From Sva-07 sp963793335 (GTDB lineage: Bacteria; Actinomycetota; Acidimicrobiia; Acidimicrobiales; Ilumatobacteraceae), in contig CAWBZS010000013.1 of NCBI GenBank assembly GCA_963793335.1, positions 205,622 to 269,621 on the forward strand: 64,000 nucleotides of DNA. Reading direction: 5' to 3'. Shown piece by piece: positions 51,764 through 61,527 of the stretch. Under the pieces are notes generated by a model. The model was not told where the DNA came from. It did not search any database and worked only from the letters and a program-made list of their open reading frames with translations. Every line of letters begins with the position of its first letter. The first letter of the stretch is position 1. A program made the translations under genes and the position numbers.

Positions 51764-54694
51764 TCAGTCCGCACGTTGCGCGACGAAGCCGGAGGCGCTG
51801 TCGGCGCTGCCGAAGCTGCCGCTGAGCAGCACGGCGAGATCGACCCGCCACGAGATGTTGTCGGGATCCGACGAGTCGAGATCGCCAGCGGTGTAGATCG
51901 AGGTGGTGCCATTGACCACGTCACTGCACAACAGGGCCGGGCCGAGGCAGTCCACGACGGTTTGCGTACCAGTTCCAGTAGCCAGGTCGAAGCTGCCGGT
52001 CGTGTAGATGTTGCCAACGCCCAGCGCATTGTCGATCTCCTGGTCGATCGCGAACCTCAGCTTGGCGTCCTCGATCACCGCATCGCCGGCGTACCGGTAG
52101 ACCGAGTCGACGACGTCGGTGTCGCGGCCGTCGAGCGTGCCGGTCCCGGTGATGGTGTGCGTGGCGTTCTCGATACCGGAGAACGGCAACTCGTCGACTG
52201 CGACGTCGAGGTTGTACCACCGCTTGACCGCATAGTCCTGCGCGTTGTCACGGAAGAAGACCGCAGCGGGCATGGTGTCGATCAGATCGTCCCACGGCGT
52301 CGACATCGATTGGATGGTGAACTCGGCAGGCACGCCGACGGGCACGTCGAGCGTCTCGGCGTCGTAGTACAGCGCATCGCAGATCCCATTGAGGTGGCAC
52401 ACGACGTCGCCCGTTTCGACCCAGTCCATCGAGAGCTCCTGCCGGGATGCGCCTGACGTCAAGAGCTCGGCCGCGAATTCGATGTCGCCGCCCAACAGGG
52501 TGGTCTCCACGCGCTCCCCGCGAGCTACGTGTTCGACCAGGTCCGGCAGCCTGAGGATCTCGATCGGGTCGACAGCGACATCGGCGGTCATCCGATCCAG
52601 GACCATCTGCTTCGGACGACCGTCGCCCGTGTCGGTGTACACACTCCATTCAGCCGTCGGGCCGGTCGGCGCCCCGTCGATCTCGACGACGGACAGGGTG
52701 AGGTAGTAGGTCTCGGGACCGCCCTCGAAGATCGTCGTCGGTGCCAATGTGTGTCCGGCCGGAAGGTCGAGCGTCGCCGCCAACCTGTCGGGATCGGCCA
52801 CCTCGAAGTGGTAGTACGCAGACGGGGTCTCGTTGCTGACGCTGTAGCCGACCATCGGGTCACCCTGCCCGCGGAACAGCTGCTCGACGGCCTTGCGCAT
52901 CAGGCCCTCCTGATGCCCGTTGTTCGCAAAGCCGAGCAACTCCTCGCGCCACTCCGGGGTGATGTCGAGCTGGTCCGATTCGAGGTTGGTCAGCGGCGAC
53001 ACGACGTAGTCGAGCGTGTTCTCGTAGTAGACGACATCGACCAGTTCCGGGCTCAGGTACTGCGCCCACCGCGAGCTGTCGACGAAGTCGACCTCGTCGG
53101 GGTCGACGAAGTAGGCGTCGTAGTTGAACGTCGTCGCGTTGTACAGCACCCGGTCGGCAGCCCCGTAGCCCCAGTAGATGAAGTCGTTGCCGATCGCCAT
53201 CTCACGCGTGAAGCGCGCCACCTCACTCTCGGCCGGGTCGGGCGCTGGGAACGTCGAGGCCCACACCGGCACCGGGCCATCAGCCTCCACGCGCTGCACG
53301 CTCGAGGTGACGACGCCGTCGACGAGGTCGTGCGACAGCGGTTCGGCCGGGGTCACGAGGTTGACCGAGTCGAACGACACCGTTTCTGCAAGTGCGTCGA
53401 CGACGAAGAAGCGCGGCCGCTCTCCCGGGTTCGGGTCCGGTCCGCCGTCCGGTGAGTACACGTAGACGTCCCACTCAGCGCGGGCACCACCGACGATCGA
53501 GCCACCGCCGGCGTTGTACAGGTTGAGCAGGAAGAAGTACTGCCCCGCGGGGTCGTCGCTCTCGAAGAAACGGGTCGGCGCCAACCGGAATCCCTCTGGC
53601 AGCTCGTTCTCCTCGAACTCGGCGATCGCCGCCGCGTCGCGAAACTCCCACCGGAAGAACACCGACGCCGGCGACGGCGGCGTGTCGCCATCGGCCTCGC
53701 TCTTGACGACGAGGTCGAACCACGGGGCACCATCGTCGACGACCTGCTCGGCGTACTCGTGGGCCTCCATGCCGACGAGCAGCTTCTTGAAGACGTTGCG
53801 CAGATCGAGGGCCTGCTCGGGGGTGGGGTCGAGCGGCGTCGGGGGCAGCGAGACCACGACGCGGTCCAACGTCGTGTCGTCGTCGGCTTCGGCGACCACC
53901 AGCGGCTGCAGGGTCGACCCGGGCGCACCGAGGCCGTGGCGGTCGAGCGAGTTGAACGACTCGACGAACGTCGCTGCGTTCGGGGTGTGGAAGGCGACGT
54001 CGCCTGACAGCTCGCCGTCATCGATGTCGAGCTGCCCGCTGATCACCGCAGCACTGCGTAGCGAACGGTCGACGGCGACGTCGTCGACCAGAGCGGGCAG
54101 CCCGTAGGCGAATCTGACGTCGGCGTCGTCGTTCAACGCATCGAGGTACGGAGCGATCGGGCTGGGCTCTGACAGGTCGTGGCCACGTGCGACCTCCAGC
54201 GCCGATGCCACAGCGGAGTCGTTCCCCGCGACGAGCACACCACCAGGCAGCACCACCAGCCGGTTGCCGTCATCATCGACGACATCCTCGAGCGGCGCTC
54301 CGTCGATCTCCGCAAGGAGCAGGAACTCGTCGTCGGGGTCGGTCGTCTGAACGAGCAGTGCCGTCGAGATGGCCCGTCGTTCGGAGGCTGGGGCCAGCGA
54401 CCCGAGCGAACGGAACACGTCCCCGAACAGCGGCACGGTGCCACTCAACAGATCGCCGACTGCGTCGACGTCACCGCCTCTCGACAGCGCTGCGAGGTCG
54501 ACGGCAAACACTCCCCTGGTGTCGGCGGGCAACAGATCGGCCGCCCGGCCGACATCGCCGCTCTCCGCCTCGACCGACAGCTCACCGATCGTCCCGGACG
54601 TCGTCGGCGCTGGCGCCTCACTGCCGGCATCGTCGTCGCTGGTACACGCAGCGATGAGCGCACACGAGAGCGCGAGCGCGCCAGCCAGGCGCAT
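51764..54694 (-). CDS. Large lipoprotein with an internal duplication
   Basis: A 976-residue protein of unknown function. MRLAGALALSCALIAAC is a lipobox signal, so ATG 54694 is the start. Residues ~50-300 resemble DUF3352-like surface proteins (LLPADTRGVFAVDLAALSRG, LLAEIDGAPLEDVVDDDGN, VLVAGNDSAVASALE). Two copies of a ~120-residue unit follow at ~346-468 and ~627-745. Both read LAPT-x-x-F, then an aromatic strand, AEW-x-VY, a short DG loop and a RP-x-x-x-V-x-D strand (ARAEWDVYVYSPDGG versus TAEWSVYTDTGDGRP). The pattern recalls acetoacetate-decarboxylase-like beta cones, by eye only. A beta-rich C-terminus has two cysteines (VVDCLGPALLCSD) that may bridge. Confidence 0.7.
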   Translation of the reverse strand: MRLAGALALSCALIAACTSDDDAGSEAPAPTTSGTIGELSVEAESGDVGRAADLLPADTRGVFAVDLAALSRGGDVDAVGDLLSGTVPLFGDVFRSLGSLAPASERRAISTALLVQTTDPDDEFLLLAEIDGAPLEDVVDDDGNRLVVLPGGVLVAGNDSAVASALEVARGHDLSEPSPIAPYLDALNDDADVRFAYGLPALVDDVAVDRSLRSAAVISGQLDIDDGELSGDVAFHTPNAATFVESFNSLDRHGLGAPGSTLQPLVVAEADDDTTLDRVVVSLPPTPLDPTPEQALDLRNVFKKLLVGMEAHEYAEQVVDDGAPWFDLVVKSEADGDTPPSPASVFFRWEFRDAAAIAEFEENELPEGFRLAPTRFFESDDPAGQYFFLLNLYNAGGGSIVGGARAEWDVYVYSPDGGPDPNPGERPRFFVVDALAETVSFDSVNLVTPAEPLSHDLVDGVVTSSVQRVEADGPVPVWASTFPAPDPAESEVARFTREMAIGNDFIYWGYGAADRVLYNATTFNYDAYFVDPDEVDFVDSSRWAQYLSPELVDVVYYENTLDYVVSPLTNLESDQLDITPEWREELLGFANNGHQEGLMRKAVEQLFRGQGDPMVGYSVSNETPSAYYHFEVADPDRLAATLDLPAGHTLAPTTIFEGGPETYYLTLSVVEIDGAPTGPTAEWSVYTDTGDGRPKQMVLDRMTADVAVDPIEILRLPDLVEHVARGERVETTLLGGDIEFAAELLTSGASRQELSMDWVETGDVVCHLNGICDALYYDAETLDVPVGVPAEFTIQSMSTPWDDLIDTMPAAVFFRDNAQDYAVKRWYNLDVAVDELPFSGIENATHTITGTGTLDGRDTDVVDSVYRYAGDAVIEDAKLRFAIDQEIDNALGVGNIYTTGSFDLATGTGTQTVVDCLGPALLCSDVVNGTTSIYTAGDLDSSDPDNISWRVDLAVLLSGSFGSADSASGFVAQRAD

Positions 54695-54807
54695 CGAGTT
54701 CGAATTGGCAGCCCGCACGCGCACGCCGCACTGTGCCAGATGGGTGCTGACCGTTGCCACTCGATCGCGGTGAATTCCAGGTGTGCGCAGCGACCGAGGC
54801 TGAGCCC

Positions 54808-55035
54808 TCAGGCAGGCGAGTTGTCCACGACCTCAGATCTTGGCGAGTTGTTCTCGGTGCCACGACCGTCGATGCCGCTCGAGCCTCCCACACTTCGCCG
54901 GTTCTGCCACGGCCTCGTCGCTGAGCCTGCTCGCCACGTTCCATCTTCGCGACGATGGCAGCAGTAGAAGTTGAGGGGGCGGTTGGCCCTTCCGAAGCTC
55001 CGTCGGATCTTTTCGATGAACGGAATGTTTGCCAT
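54808..55035 (-). CDS. Possible small 75-residue protein
   Basis: A short frame in the 596-bp gap between divergent genes. Its first half (MANIPFIEKIRRSFGRANRP, then LNFYCCHRREDG) looks protein-like, with a basic helix and a CC pair; the second half is low-complexity. The AT-rich palindrome at 55052-55077 lies 17 bases upstream. No family is recognised. The rest of the gap holds no other supported gene. Confidence 0.3.
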   Translation of the reverse strand: MANIPFIEKIRRSFGRANRPLNFYCCHRREDGTWRAGSATRPWQNRRSVGGSSGIDGRGTENNSPRSEVVDNSPA

Positions 55036-55051
55036 CCCCGGAGCCTACCGT

Positions 55052-55077
55052 GTCATATCGACAGATGCCGATATGAC
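55052..55077. promoter_or_regulatory. AT-rich inverted repeat GTCATATCG-N8-CGATATGAC
   Basis: Perfect 9-bp arms around an 8-base centre, noticeably AT-richer than its surroundings. It is placed in the divergent gap just upstream of the possible small gene at 55035. The shape suits a dimeric repressor operator; a hairpin is the alternative. Confidence 0.45.
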
Positions 55078-55290
55078 GCTCAGCGAAGACGGTCTCCAGT
55101 TTCCGCCCCGTGGAGGATCAACGATCTACGTCGACCGGAACGAACGCGCACGGTGATCGCACCGGCATGCCGCGCTGCACCGGATTGTGGTCGAGTTCAC
55201 CGAGCACGACGAGGCGCGTACCTCCCAGCAGCTCGACAGCGCCTGGTAGGTTCGGCTTCAGGAAGTTGGGAGCGGGGTCGGGATTCCACG

Positions 55291-56199
55291 ATGTTGAGCA
55301 TTCAGTTGGACGAGATCGGCGATGTCGCACTTCGAGCGCTCATCCCGATCGTCGCCGGTGCACTCGTCGCCGCGCTCACCGCGCTGGTCAAGAACGCCGT
55401 CGAACGACGCGATGCCCGCAAGCAGGCCGAACGACGACTCGCGCTCGCTTCGGCACGCACCGAATTCGCCGATAGCTGGTACGAGACCAGTCTCAAGGTC
55501 CACACCGACGATGCGGGTCTCGCGATCGTGGCCGAACGAACGAAACGAGAACTCGAGAGTGCCTACACCGAGGCACAAGATGCGCTCGAGAAGGGCAAGT
55601 CCACGATCGAAGAGGACCGCAGCGGGGCTTTCGTCCGATCGCTTCGTCTGCTGCTCGCGCTGGGACCGTACGCGAATCGGGCCTCGTACATCGTCGGTGG
55701 TTTGATGTACGCGGGCTTCGCCTTCCTGGTCGCCGGCCTTGTCGGGGTAGCCACCGACACTGCTGAAACCGACGAGAGCTTGGACCCGGTCACGCTCGGC
55801 GTCACCGTTGTGGCCGCGCTGGTCGTGCTTCGGGTGGTCGCACAGATCCTGATCAGCCTGCTCGAGAAGGGGCCTTCGACGCCGCCGAGCTGCGTGGTCG
55901 TGACGTCCAAGGCCGAGTTCGACGCAGCGATCGACTCCTTCGAATCCCGCGGGTACAAGAAACGCGACGTGATCGAAGGCCGCCATGTCCACCTGCTCAA
56001 GGCCAACTACGGACGAGGGGCGGTCCACGCAGCGCTCCTGATTCCATCGCTCTTCTTTCTCTTCATTCCGAACGTGGTCTACGTGATCGTCAGCCTCACG
56101 AAGTCGGCGCACACCGACCTGCAGTTGCGAGCGGACGCGAACACCACGGATGCCGCTCCGCCGCTTCCCGATCCTCAGATCGCAACTGCCGAGAACTGA
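55291..56199 (+). CDS. Hypothetical membrane protein with N-terminal coiled coil
   Basis: A 302-residue protein. A first TM helix (ALIPIVAGALVAALTALV) leads into a ~90-residue charged helical region (ERRDARKQAERRLALASART, RTKRELESAYTEAQDALEKG). Two TM helices follow (YIVGGLMYAGFAFLVAGLVG and LGVTVVAALVVLRVVAQILI), then a small soluble segment (VVVTSKAEFDAAIDSFESRG) and a last TM helix (ALLIPSLFFLFIPNVVYVIV). No known family is recognised. Start ATG 55291. A TAGGTT element ~40 bases upstream may be its promoter. Confidence 0.6.
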   Translation: MLSIQLDEIGDVALRALIPIVAGALVAALTALVKNAVERRDARKQAERRLALASARTEFADSWYETSLKVHTDDAGLAIVAERTKRELESAYTEAQDALEKGKSTIEEDRSGAFVRSLRLLLALGPYANRASYIVGGLMYAGFAFLVAGLVGVATDTAETDESLDPVTLGVTVVAALVVLRVVAQILISLLEKGPSTPPSCVVVTSKAEFDAAIDSFESRGYKKRDVIEGRHVHLLKANYGRGAVHAALLIPSLFFLFIPNVVYVIVSLTKSAHTDLQLRADANTTDAAPPLPDPQIATAEN

Positions 56200-56214
56200 C
56201 GAACGATCACGCCA

Positions 56215-56227
56215 GGGGCCAGACCCC
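56215..56227. terminator. Short GGGG-N5-CCCC hairpin after the 55291 gene
   Basis: GGGGCCAGACCCC lies 16 bases after the stop and may end the transcript. The remaining ~250 bases to the SLC13 gene hold no gene I can support. Confidence 0.35.
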
Positions 56228-56502
56228 ACGCACGAAGGCGATGCTCGCTTCGGACCGGGCGTGGCCGGTCCAACAGCGGATCACCACCTGCTCCGTTCGA
56301 TCGTCTCCGATCCGGCACATCAGGCTGATCTCGAGCGGCATCGCTCATCGCTGGACGTTCCGCCGCGGCATCGCTCGCGTCACGCGTGCGTCGACCAGAT
56401 CGTCATGCTGTGACGTTGGACTTCGACCGAACCGGGTGGCCGTCGGTTGGGTGACATCGGGTTGGGGGAGCTCGCGTCATGGGCGCCGTCGGGGGCAGAT
56501 CG

Positions 56503-58248
56503 CTAGTAGAAGAGGACCGCGAGGGGTATTGCGACCGCGCCGACGACCACCGTGAGCGGGACGCCGACCCGCACGAAGTCGAGGAACTTGTAGCCGCCAG
56601 GCTTCATCACCATCAGACTGGTCTGGTAGCCGGCCGGGTTGATGAACGCGTAGGAGCACCCGAGCATGAGCACGGCGACGAACGGCTCCCACGGGGTGTC
56701 GAGGGCGGCGACCATCCCGGCCATGATGGGGAACATCAGCGCTGCCGCTGCGGCGTTGGTGACCAGGTTGGTCAGCAGGATCGAGCCAGCGTAGACAACC
56801 GCGAGCGACACGATGAGGCTGTCGCCGGCGATCGCGCCGAGCGCGTCGGCGAGCACCTCGGCGAGCCCGGATTCGGTCACGGCCGGTTCCAGCCCGACGG
56901 CCGCTGCCAGCACGACGTAGGTCTGCCAGTCGATCGACTGCCATGCCGCGTGGAACGACAGGCAGCCAGAGGCGATCAGCGCGATCGAGGCGAGGAGCGC
57001 CGCGTTGAGCAGGCTCATGACGCCGAAGGCGGACAGCAGCACCATCGTTGCGACGATCATGGTGGCGATGACCGCACGGTCGGCACGCTGAACCCGATAC
57101 CCGGCGTGCTCGGTCACCAGCAGCAGATCGTCGTCGTGCGGCGCATCCAGCCACTCGCTCTCCACCTCGAGGATGGCGAGGTCACCCGGGCGGACCGTCT
57201 CCTCGGCGATCGGCCTCGTCCGGTCGGCCCCGTGGCGTGCGAGCGCCACGATCTTGCGCTCACCGCCTCGGATATCGCGGAGCTGACGACCGACGGCTGA
57301 CGAGTTCTCGGCGACGACGACCTCGGCGAGCCGATGTGCGTACTCGTTGCCGGTCGGCGCCCCCGGCGGCGTCGCAGCAGCCAGGCCCATCGTCGTCCAG
57401 AGGTTGCCGACGGCGCTGACGGTGGCGTTGTACTCGAGCACGTCACCCTCGGCGAGCGACGTCTCGGGTGTGGGGTCGCGGAGGAGGTCTCCGTTCCGCC
57501 GGATTGCCAGGAGTGTCGCCCCCGCGGGCGCCGTCAACCCAGCCCGACCGACCGTCCTGCCGGCCAGCCGAGTTCCCACCTGGAAGTCGGCGCGGTACGT
57601 GGTCACGGTCATCGCGGCAGCTTCGTCCTCTGCCGTCCGATGGCTGATGAGACGGTTCCCCACCACGAGCAGGAACAGCAGGCCGACGACAGCCGCGGGA
57701 AGTCCGATCCGGGTCGGGAAGAAGATCTCGAGCTCGTCGCCGTATTCGGACACTGCCAGCCCGGCGATGATCAGGTTGGTCGATGTGCCGATCAGCGTGG
57801 CCGCCCCGCCGAGGATCGACGCGTTCGAGACGGCCATGTAGATCTTCGACACCGCCAGGCGCGCCGACGTCCCGAGATCCGCGATCACCGGAATCAGCAT
57901 GGCGACGATCGGCGTGTTGTTGAGGAACGCGCTGCCGGTCGCTGTCACCGGGAGGAGCTTCCGGTTTGCCGCAGACTCGCTCGCGGGGACACCCAACAAA
58001 CGATCGATGATCAGCGAGATCGCCCCGGTGCGGTACATGCCGGCGGCCACGACGTACAGCACCACGACCGACAGCACGCCGGAGTTGGCGAACCCTGCGA
58101 GTACCTGATCCTCCGGTGCCAGATCGAGCGTCAGGACTGCAGCGAGCGCGCCTGCGAAGACGGACCACGTCGGCCACCGGTCCCAGATGAGGAGCCCGAA
58201 CAGCACGGCGATGATCGCAACGGTCAGCCAGGCATCAGTGGTCATCAT
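56503..58248 (-). CDS. SLC13-type permease with two TrkA-C domains
   Basis: A 581-residue transporter of the SLC13/ArsB-like superfamily. The N-terminal membrane half has FANSGVLSVVVLYVVAAGMY, TGSAFLNNTPIVAMLIPVIA and SILGGAATLIGTSTNLIIAG (the Asn-Thr-Pro and Ser-Asn-Thr type hairpins). A cytosolic middle holds two TrkA-C/RCK-C domains (residues ~215-385, each ending GD-(V/L)-L). The C-terminal membrane half has TNLVTNAAAAALMFPIMAGM. Sodium-coupled uptake of an anion such as sulfate or a dicarboxylate is likely. Start ATG 58248 or 58245. Confidence 0.85.
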   Translation of the reverse strand: MMTTDAWLTVAIIAVLFGLLIWDRWPTWSVFAGALAAVLTLDLAPEDQVLAGFANSGVLSVVVLYVVAAGMYRTGAISLIIDRLLGVPASESAANRKLLPVTATGSAFLNNTPIVAMLIPVIADLGTSARLAVSKIYMAVSNASILGGAATLIGTSTNLIIAGLAVSEYGDELEIFFPTRIGLPAAVVGLLFLLVVGNRLISHRTAEDEAAAMTVTTYRADFQVGTRLAGRTVGRAGLTAPAGATLLAIRRNGDLLRDPTPETSLAEGDVLEYNATVSAVGNLWTTMGLAAATPPGAPTGNEYAHRLAEVVVAENSSAVGRQLRDIRGGERKIVALARHGADRTRPIAEETVRPGDLAILEVESEWLDAPHDDDLLLVTEHAGYRVQRADRAVIATMIVATMVLLSAFGVMSLLNAALLASIALIASGCLSFHAAWQSIDWQTYVVLAAAVGLEPAVTESGLAEVLADALGAIAGDSLIVSLAVVYAGSILLTNLVTNAAAAALMFPIMAGMVAALDTPWEPFVAVLMLGCSYAFINPAGYQTSLMVMKPGGYKFLDFVRVGVPLTVVVGAVAIPLAVLFY

Positions 58249-58441
58249 CGAAAGGAGCCGACATCGGGCCGGCCGAGCAGGAGTATCACACGCCGCGCTC
58301 GCAGCGTGCCAGATCCGCGGGGTGATTCGGGTATCACCCTCCGCTTGCATCGCTCCCGATCGTGAACTCCCGGCCGACGCCCGCAACACGCGCTCCCAGC
58401 GATTCGTTCAGCGCTGGTGTCGTCTCGAGCCTCCAGCGCGC

Positions 58442-58999
58442 TCAGCCATGGTCCGCAGCCTCGTCACGAGTCTGGGAGCTCTGGCGCAGACCCGCGATGG
58501 ACATGAGGTGCAACAGCGGCACGGCGAAGTAGAGCAACAGACTCACCGAGCGGCGACTCCCACAGGAGACTCGGGCGACGCATCAAGTATCCACACAGGA
58601 GCCAGCGCAGCAACGCCGACGCGATGAGCACAGCCCCAGAGAGGTGCAACGCGATCGGCTCGTCGTGGTACTGGCCCAGCACCGACGCTGCGAATGGGAT
58701 CAACGCCGTCGGCATCATGAACAACAGGTTCAACCACACGACGTCGCGGTTGACGAGCCTCACTTGATTGAACAGATCCCGGTGCCAGACCCAGTACATG
58801 CCGACCACGAAGAAGCTGATCACCCAGGCGAGCAGCTGCGGCCCTGTCTCGCCGATCGCATCAGCGAGGGACTGCTCCGGGAGCTCGGGAGGAACTCCAT
58901 CTCGAGTACCAGAATCGTGATGATGATGGCGAACACGCCGTCCGAGCAGAAGTAGCACACGCCGACGCTTGCAGCGCCGACTCGGGGATCTTCGGACAT
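58442..58999 (-). pseudogene. TMEM175-like (DUF1211) channel, with two apparent frameshifts
   Basis: Three frames together give one TMEM175-type protein. ATG 58999 begins MSEDPRVGAASVGVCYFCSD, then GVFAIIITILVLEM. Another frame holds PPELPEQSLADAIGETGP to LMRRPSLLW. A third holds RRSVSLLLYFAVPLLHLMSI to the TGA at 58442. A base lost near 58893-58896 and a G gained near 58559-58561 reconcile them, leaving a span of exactly 186 codons. The family makes potassium-selective channels with an FSDG motif in helix 1; here it reads FCSDG and the preceding Arg is not in its usual place. Two compensating indels suggest sequence errors more than decay. Confidence 0.65.
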
Positions 59000-59108
59000 G
59001 TGCTCGGCCCGGTCCAGACGGACGGAAGGAGCCGAGATCCTCCCACCGTGCCGCTGCGTCCGGCAAGCAGGGGATGGCGTGAATGGCGGCTCACCCCGGC
59101 GAGAGCCC

Positions 59109-59114
59109 TAGCAT
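59109..59114 (+). promoter_or_regulatory. Putative -10 box (TAGCAT) for the LuxR regulator
   Basis: TAGCAT lies 8 bases before ATG 59123. Confidence 0.4.
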
Positions 59115-59122
59115 TTCGGCGG

Positions 59123-61382
59123 ATGGGCGAGCAACCGATCTCCGCAGACGCGGCCGGATCAGTGCGCCCTGAGCGCAAGACCGTCCCCCGCCCCCGACTC
59201 AACCGTCGACTGTCCGACGTCGTCCGGTGCGGCACCGTCGTGATTCGTGCCGGCGCCGGCTACGGAAAGACCACGCTGCTCCGCGACTGGATCGCCAGCG
59301 TGGGAACGGAGTTCGATGTGGTGTCGATCGAGCTGACGTCACCGAACGAGGACGAGTTCGCCGAACGGCTCGCGGACGAACTCGGGCTGCAATCGTCGGA
59401 CGACCAGGCCCTCGACCTGCCCGTGGTGGTCGCAGCACTCAGCCGTGCGGCCCGGACCCGACGCCGACCCGTCGTCCTCGTCGTCGACGAGTCGGGTGTT
59501 CAGGGTGCCGCCGAACTCGCACGCACCCTCGCCACGTGTCTCACCCAACGACCGCCCGAACTGATGGTGATCATCGCCGGCCGCGAGGTCGTCGACATCT
59601 CCGACTGGCGACGAGTGGCGGCCGACCGCCAGCCCGTGGAGATCGACGAACGCGACCTCCGCTTCGATGACACAGAAGCACGACAGCTGCTCGCCACGCT
59701 CGGCGTTCCCGACGTGTCCCATGACGAGCTCGAACGGGTGCAGCGCCGCGTCCGCGGCTGGGCGATCGGCCTCGTTCTCGCCGCACGCGCCCATGAGATC
59801 GGCCGCGATGTCCCGCCGGCCGTCGATGCTGAACACGAACGCCTGGTTCGTCGCTACATCGACAACGAGGTGGTTCCTTCGCTCTCGACGGACCAGCTCG
59901 TACTCCTCGAGGCCACCGCAACACTCCGTCGGCTCGACCCCCCGCTCTGCGATCTGATCCTCGATCGCACCGATTCAGCAGCGCTGCTCGCCGACCTCGT
60001 CGAGCGCAGCTGTTTGGTCGAGCCGCTGTCGGTGGACCCGCCGGCGCTCGCCGTGCACCCGATGTTCGCCGGGCACCTTCGAGCGCGCGGCCGATCGGCC
60101 GATTCCGGCGCCGAGGCGACACTCCGAACCCGCGCCATCGAGTGGTACGAGGACGTCGGGCTGGTGGACGCCGCGATCGAACTGGCGCTCGAGGACCCCA
60201 GACCGGAGCGCGCTGTTGCGCTCATCAAGCGGGTGTGTGGTGAACGTATCCGGTACGGCCACTCTGATCTCGTTGCCGATTGGCTGCAACAGCTGCCCGC
60301 TGACGTGCTGTGGAACGACGTCGAGCTGTCGATCGTGATGGGTCGTGCTGCCGGGCTGACCGGTGATCCGATGACCGGACGGGCGGTGCTCAGGACGATT
60401 CGGGAACTCGTCGGAACCGACGAGGCTTCCGACGGGCTCGGGCTTGCCCTGGCACAGCTCGAGTTCTCGGTCCGATTCTGGGAAGGACGCCTCGGACGCC
60501 TCGGTCGGCCGATCGAGGAACGGCGCGCCCAGTTCGAGTGCTGCCAGACCGATGCTGTGCTCGAGATGGCCGGAATCGACAGCGAGTCCCTCCACGTCTC
60601 GCTCATCACCGGATACGTCCTGGACGGCGAGTTGGATCGTGCGATCACCGAAGGCGAGCACCTGCTCCGCCCCGAACGCATGCTCGATCCGACCCGCCTC
60701 ACGATCATGGGGCTGGGGATGCTCGCTCTGGCGCTTGCGTGGCGCGGCGACGAGCCGGCCGCCCGCGAGGCGGTTCGCCGCGGGCAAGCGCGTCTGCGAG
60801 CGGTACCGGGGCGGTGGCGGCGACGCAGGGTTTCTCAGCGTCGCCGCGCTCTGGGTGTGCGACGACGGACCGCGTCTCGATGACGACTTCCGGATCGTCC
60901 AGCGTGCAGCCGCCGGAGTGTTGCATCTCCCGGGGACCGCGTTCGCCGCCTTGGCGGTCGCCAAGTTGCGACTCCGGCTCGGTGCTCCGGTCGAAGCGGC
61001 GAGCGCCTTGGACGCAGCCGAGGACGCGCTGGCCGCAATGCCCGAGCCGGGGTACCTGGCGGTGCTTCAGGACACACTGCGCGCGGAACTCGCACAAGCC
61101 GCCTTCGACACGATCAAGCCACTCAACGAGCGCGAACTCGAGGTGCTCGATGCCGTTGCGCGCTGCGAGTCACGGTCGGACGCTGCGAGCGAGCTGTTTC
61201 TCTCCGTCAACACCGTCAAGACGCATCTCCGCAGCGCTTACCGCAAGCTGAGAGTCACCAACCGCGACGAGGCGATCCATCGGGCGACTGCCCTGGGCTT
61301 GCTCGACCAGCAACGCGTGACCGCGTCCCCGCCGCGACGTGACGGCGCAAGCGGGTCTGATCCGACTGCTCACCCCGGGTGA
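59123..61382 (+). pseudogene. MalT-type LuxR-family regulator, with an apparent one-base frameshift
   Basis: A large ATP-binding LuxR regulator. From ATG 59123: Walker A RAGAGYGKTTLLRDW, Walker B RRPVVLVVDESGVQGAAELA, then helical MalT-like repeats to WRGDEPAAREAVRRG. The next frame continues KRVCERYRGGGGDAGFLSVA through to a C-terminal LuxR helix-turn-helix (LNERELEVLDAVARCESRSD, ASELFLSVNTVKTHLRSAYR, KLRVTNRDEAIHRA). One extra G in GGG at 60782-60784 accounts for the break, and the span is 3n+1. The corrected protein would be ~752 residues. The inducer and targets are unknown; the flippase-like gene lies 145 bp downstream. Confidence 0.75.
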
Positions 61383-61527
61383 CCGAGAGTTCACCCGCGT
61401 TGGCCGCACGAACACCGGTCTACCGTTCAAGATGTCGGCCCGGACGCCGGACGAGATCGAGGAGCAGACCCACGCCGATGCTGAAGACCCGTGAGCTCCC
61501 GCTCGGCATGAGGCATGACGCCGACCG

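Noticed and set aside
56228..56502. Remnant of a mobile element or small gene
   Set aside because: Short frames here have no recognisable motif, and there are no terminal repeats or transposase traces.
61432..61494. A 20-codon frame (MSARTPDEIEEQ...) in frame with the flippase-like gene but ended by TGA
   Set aside because: A second TGA follows within the same frame and there is no Cys-like site or SECIS hairpin, so it is not a selenocysteine case. At most it is a chance or leader ORF.
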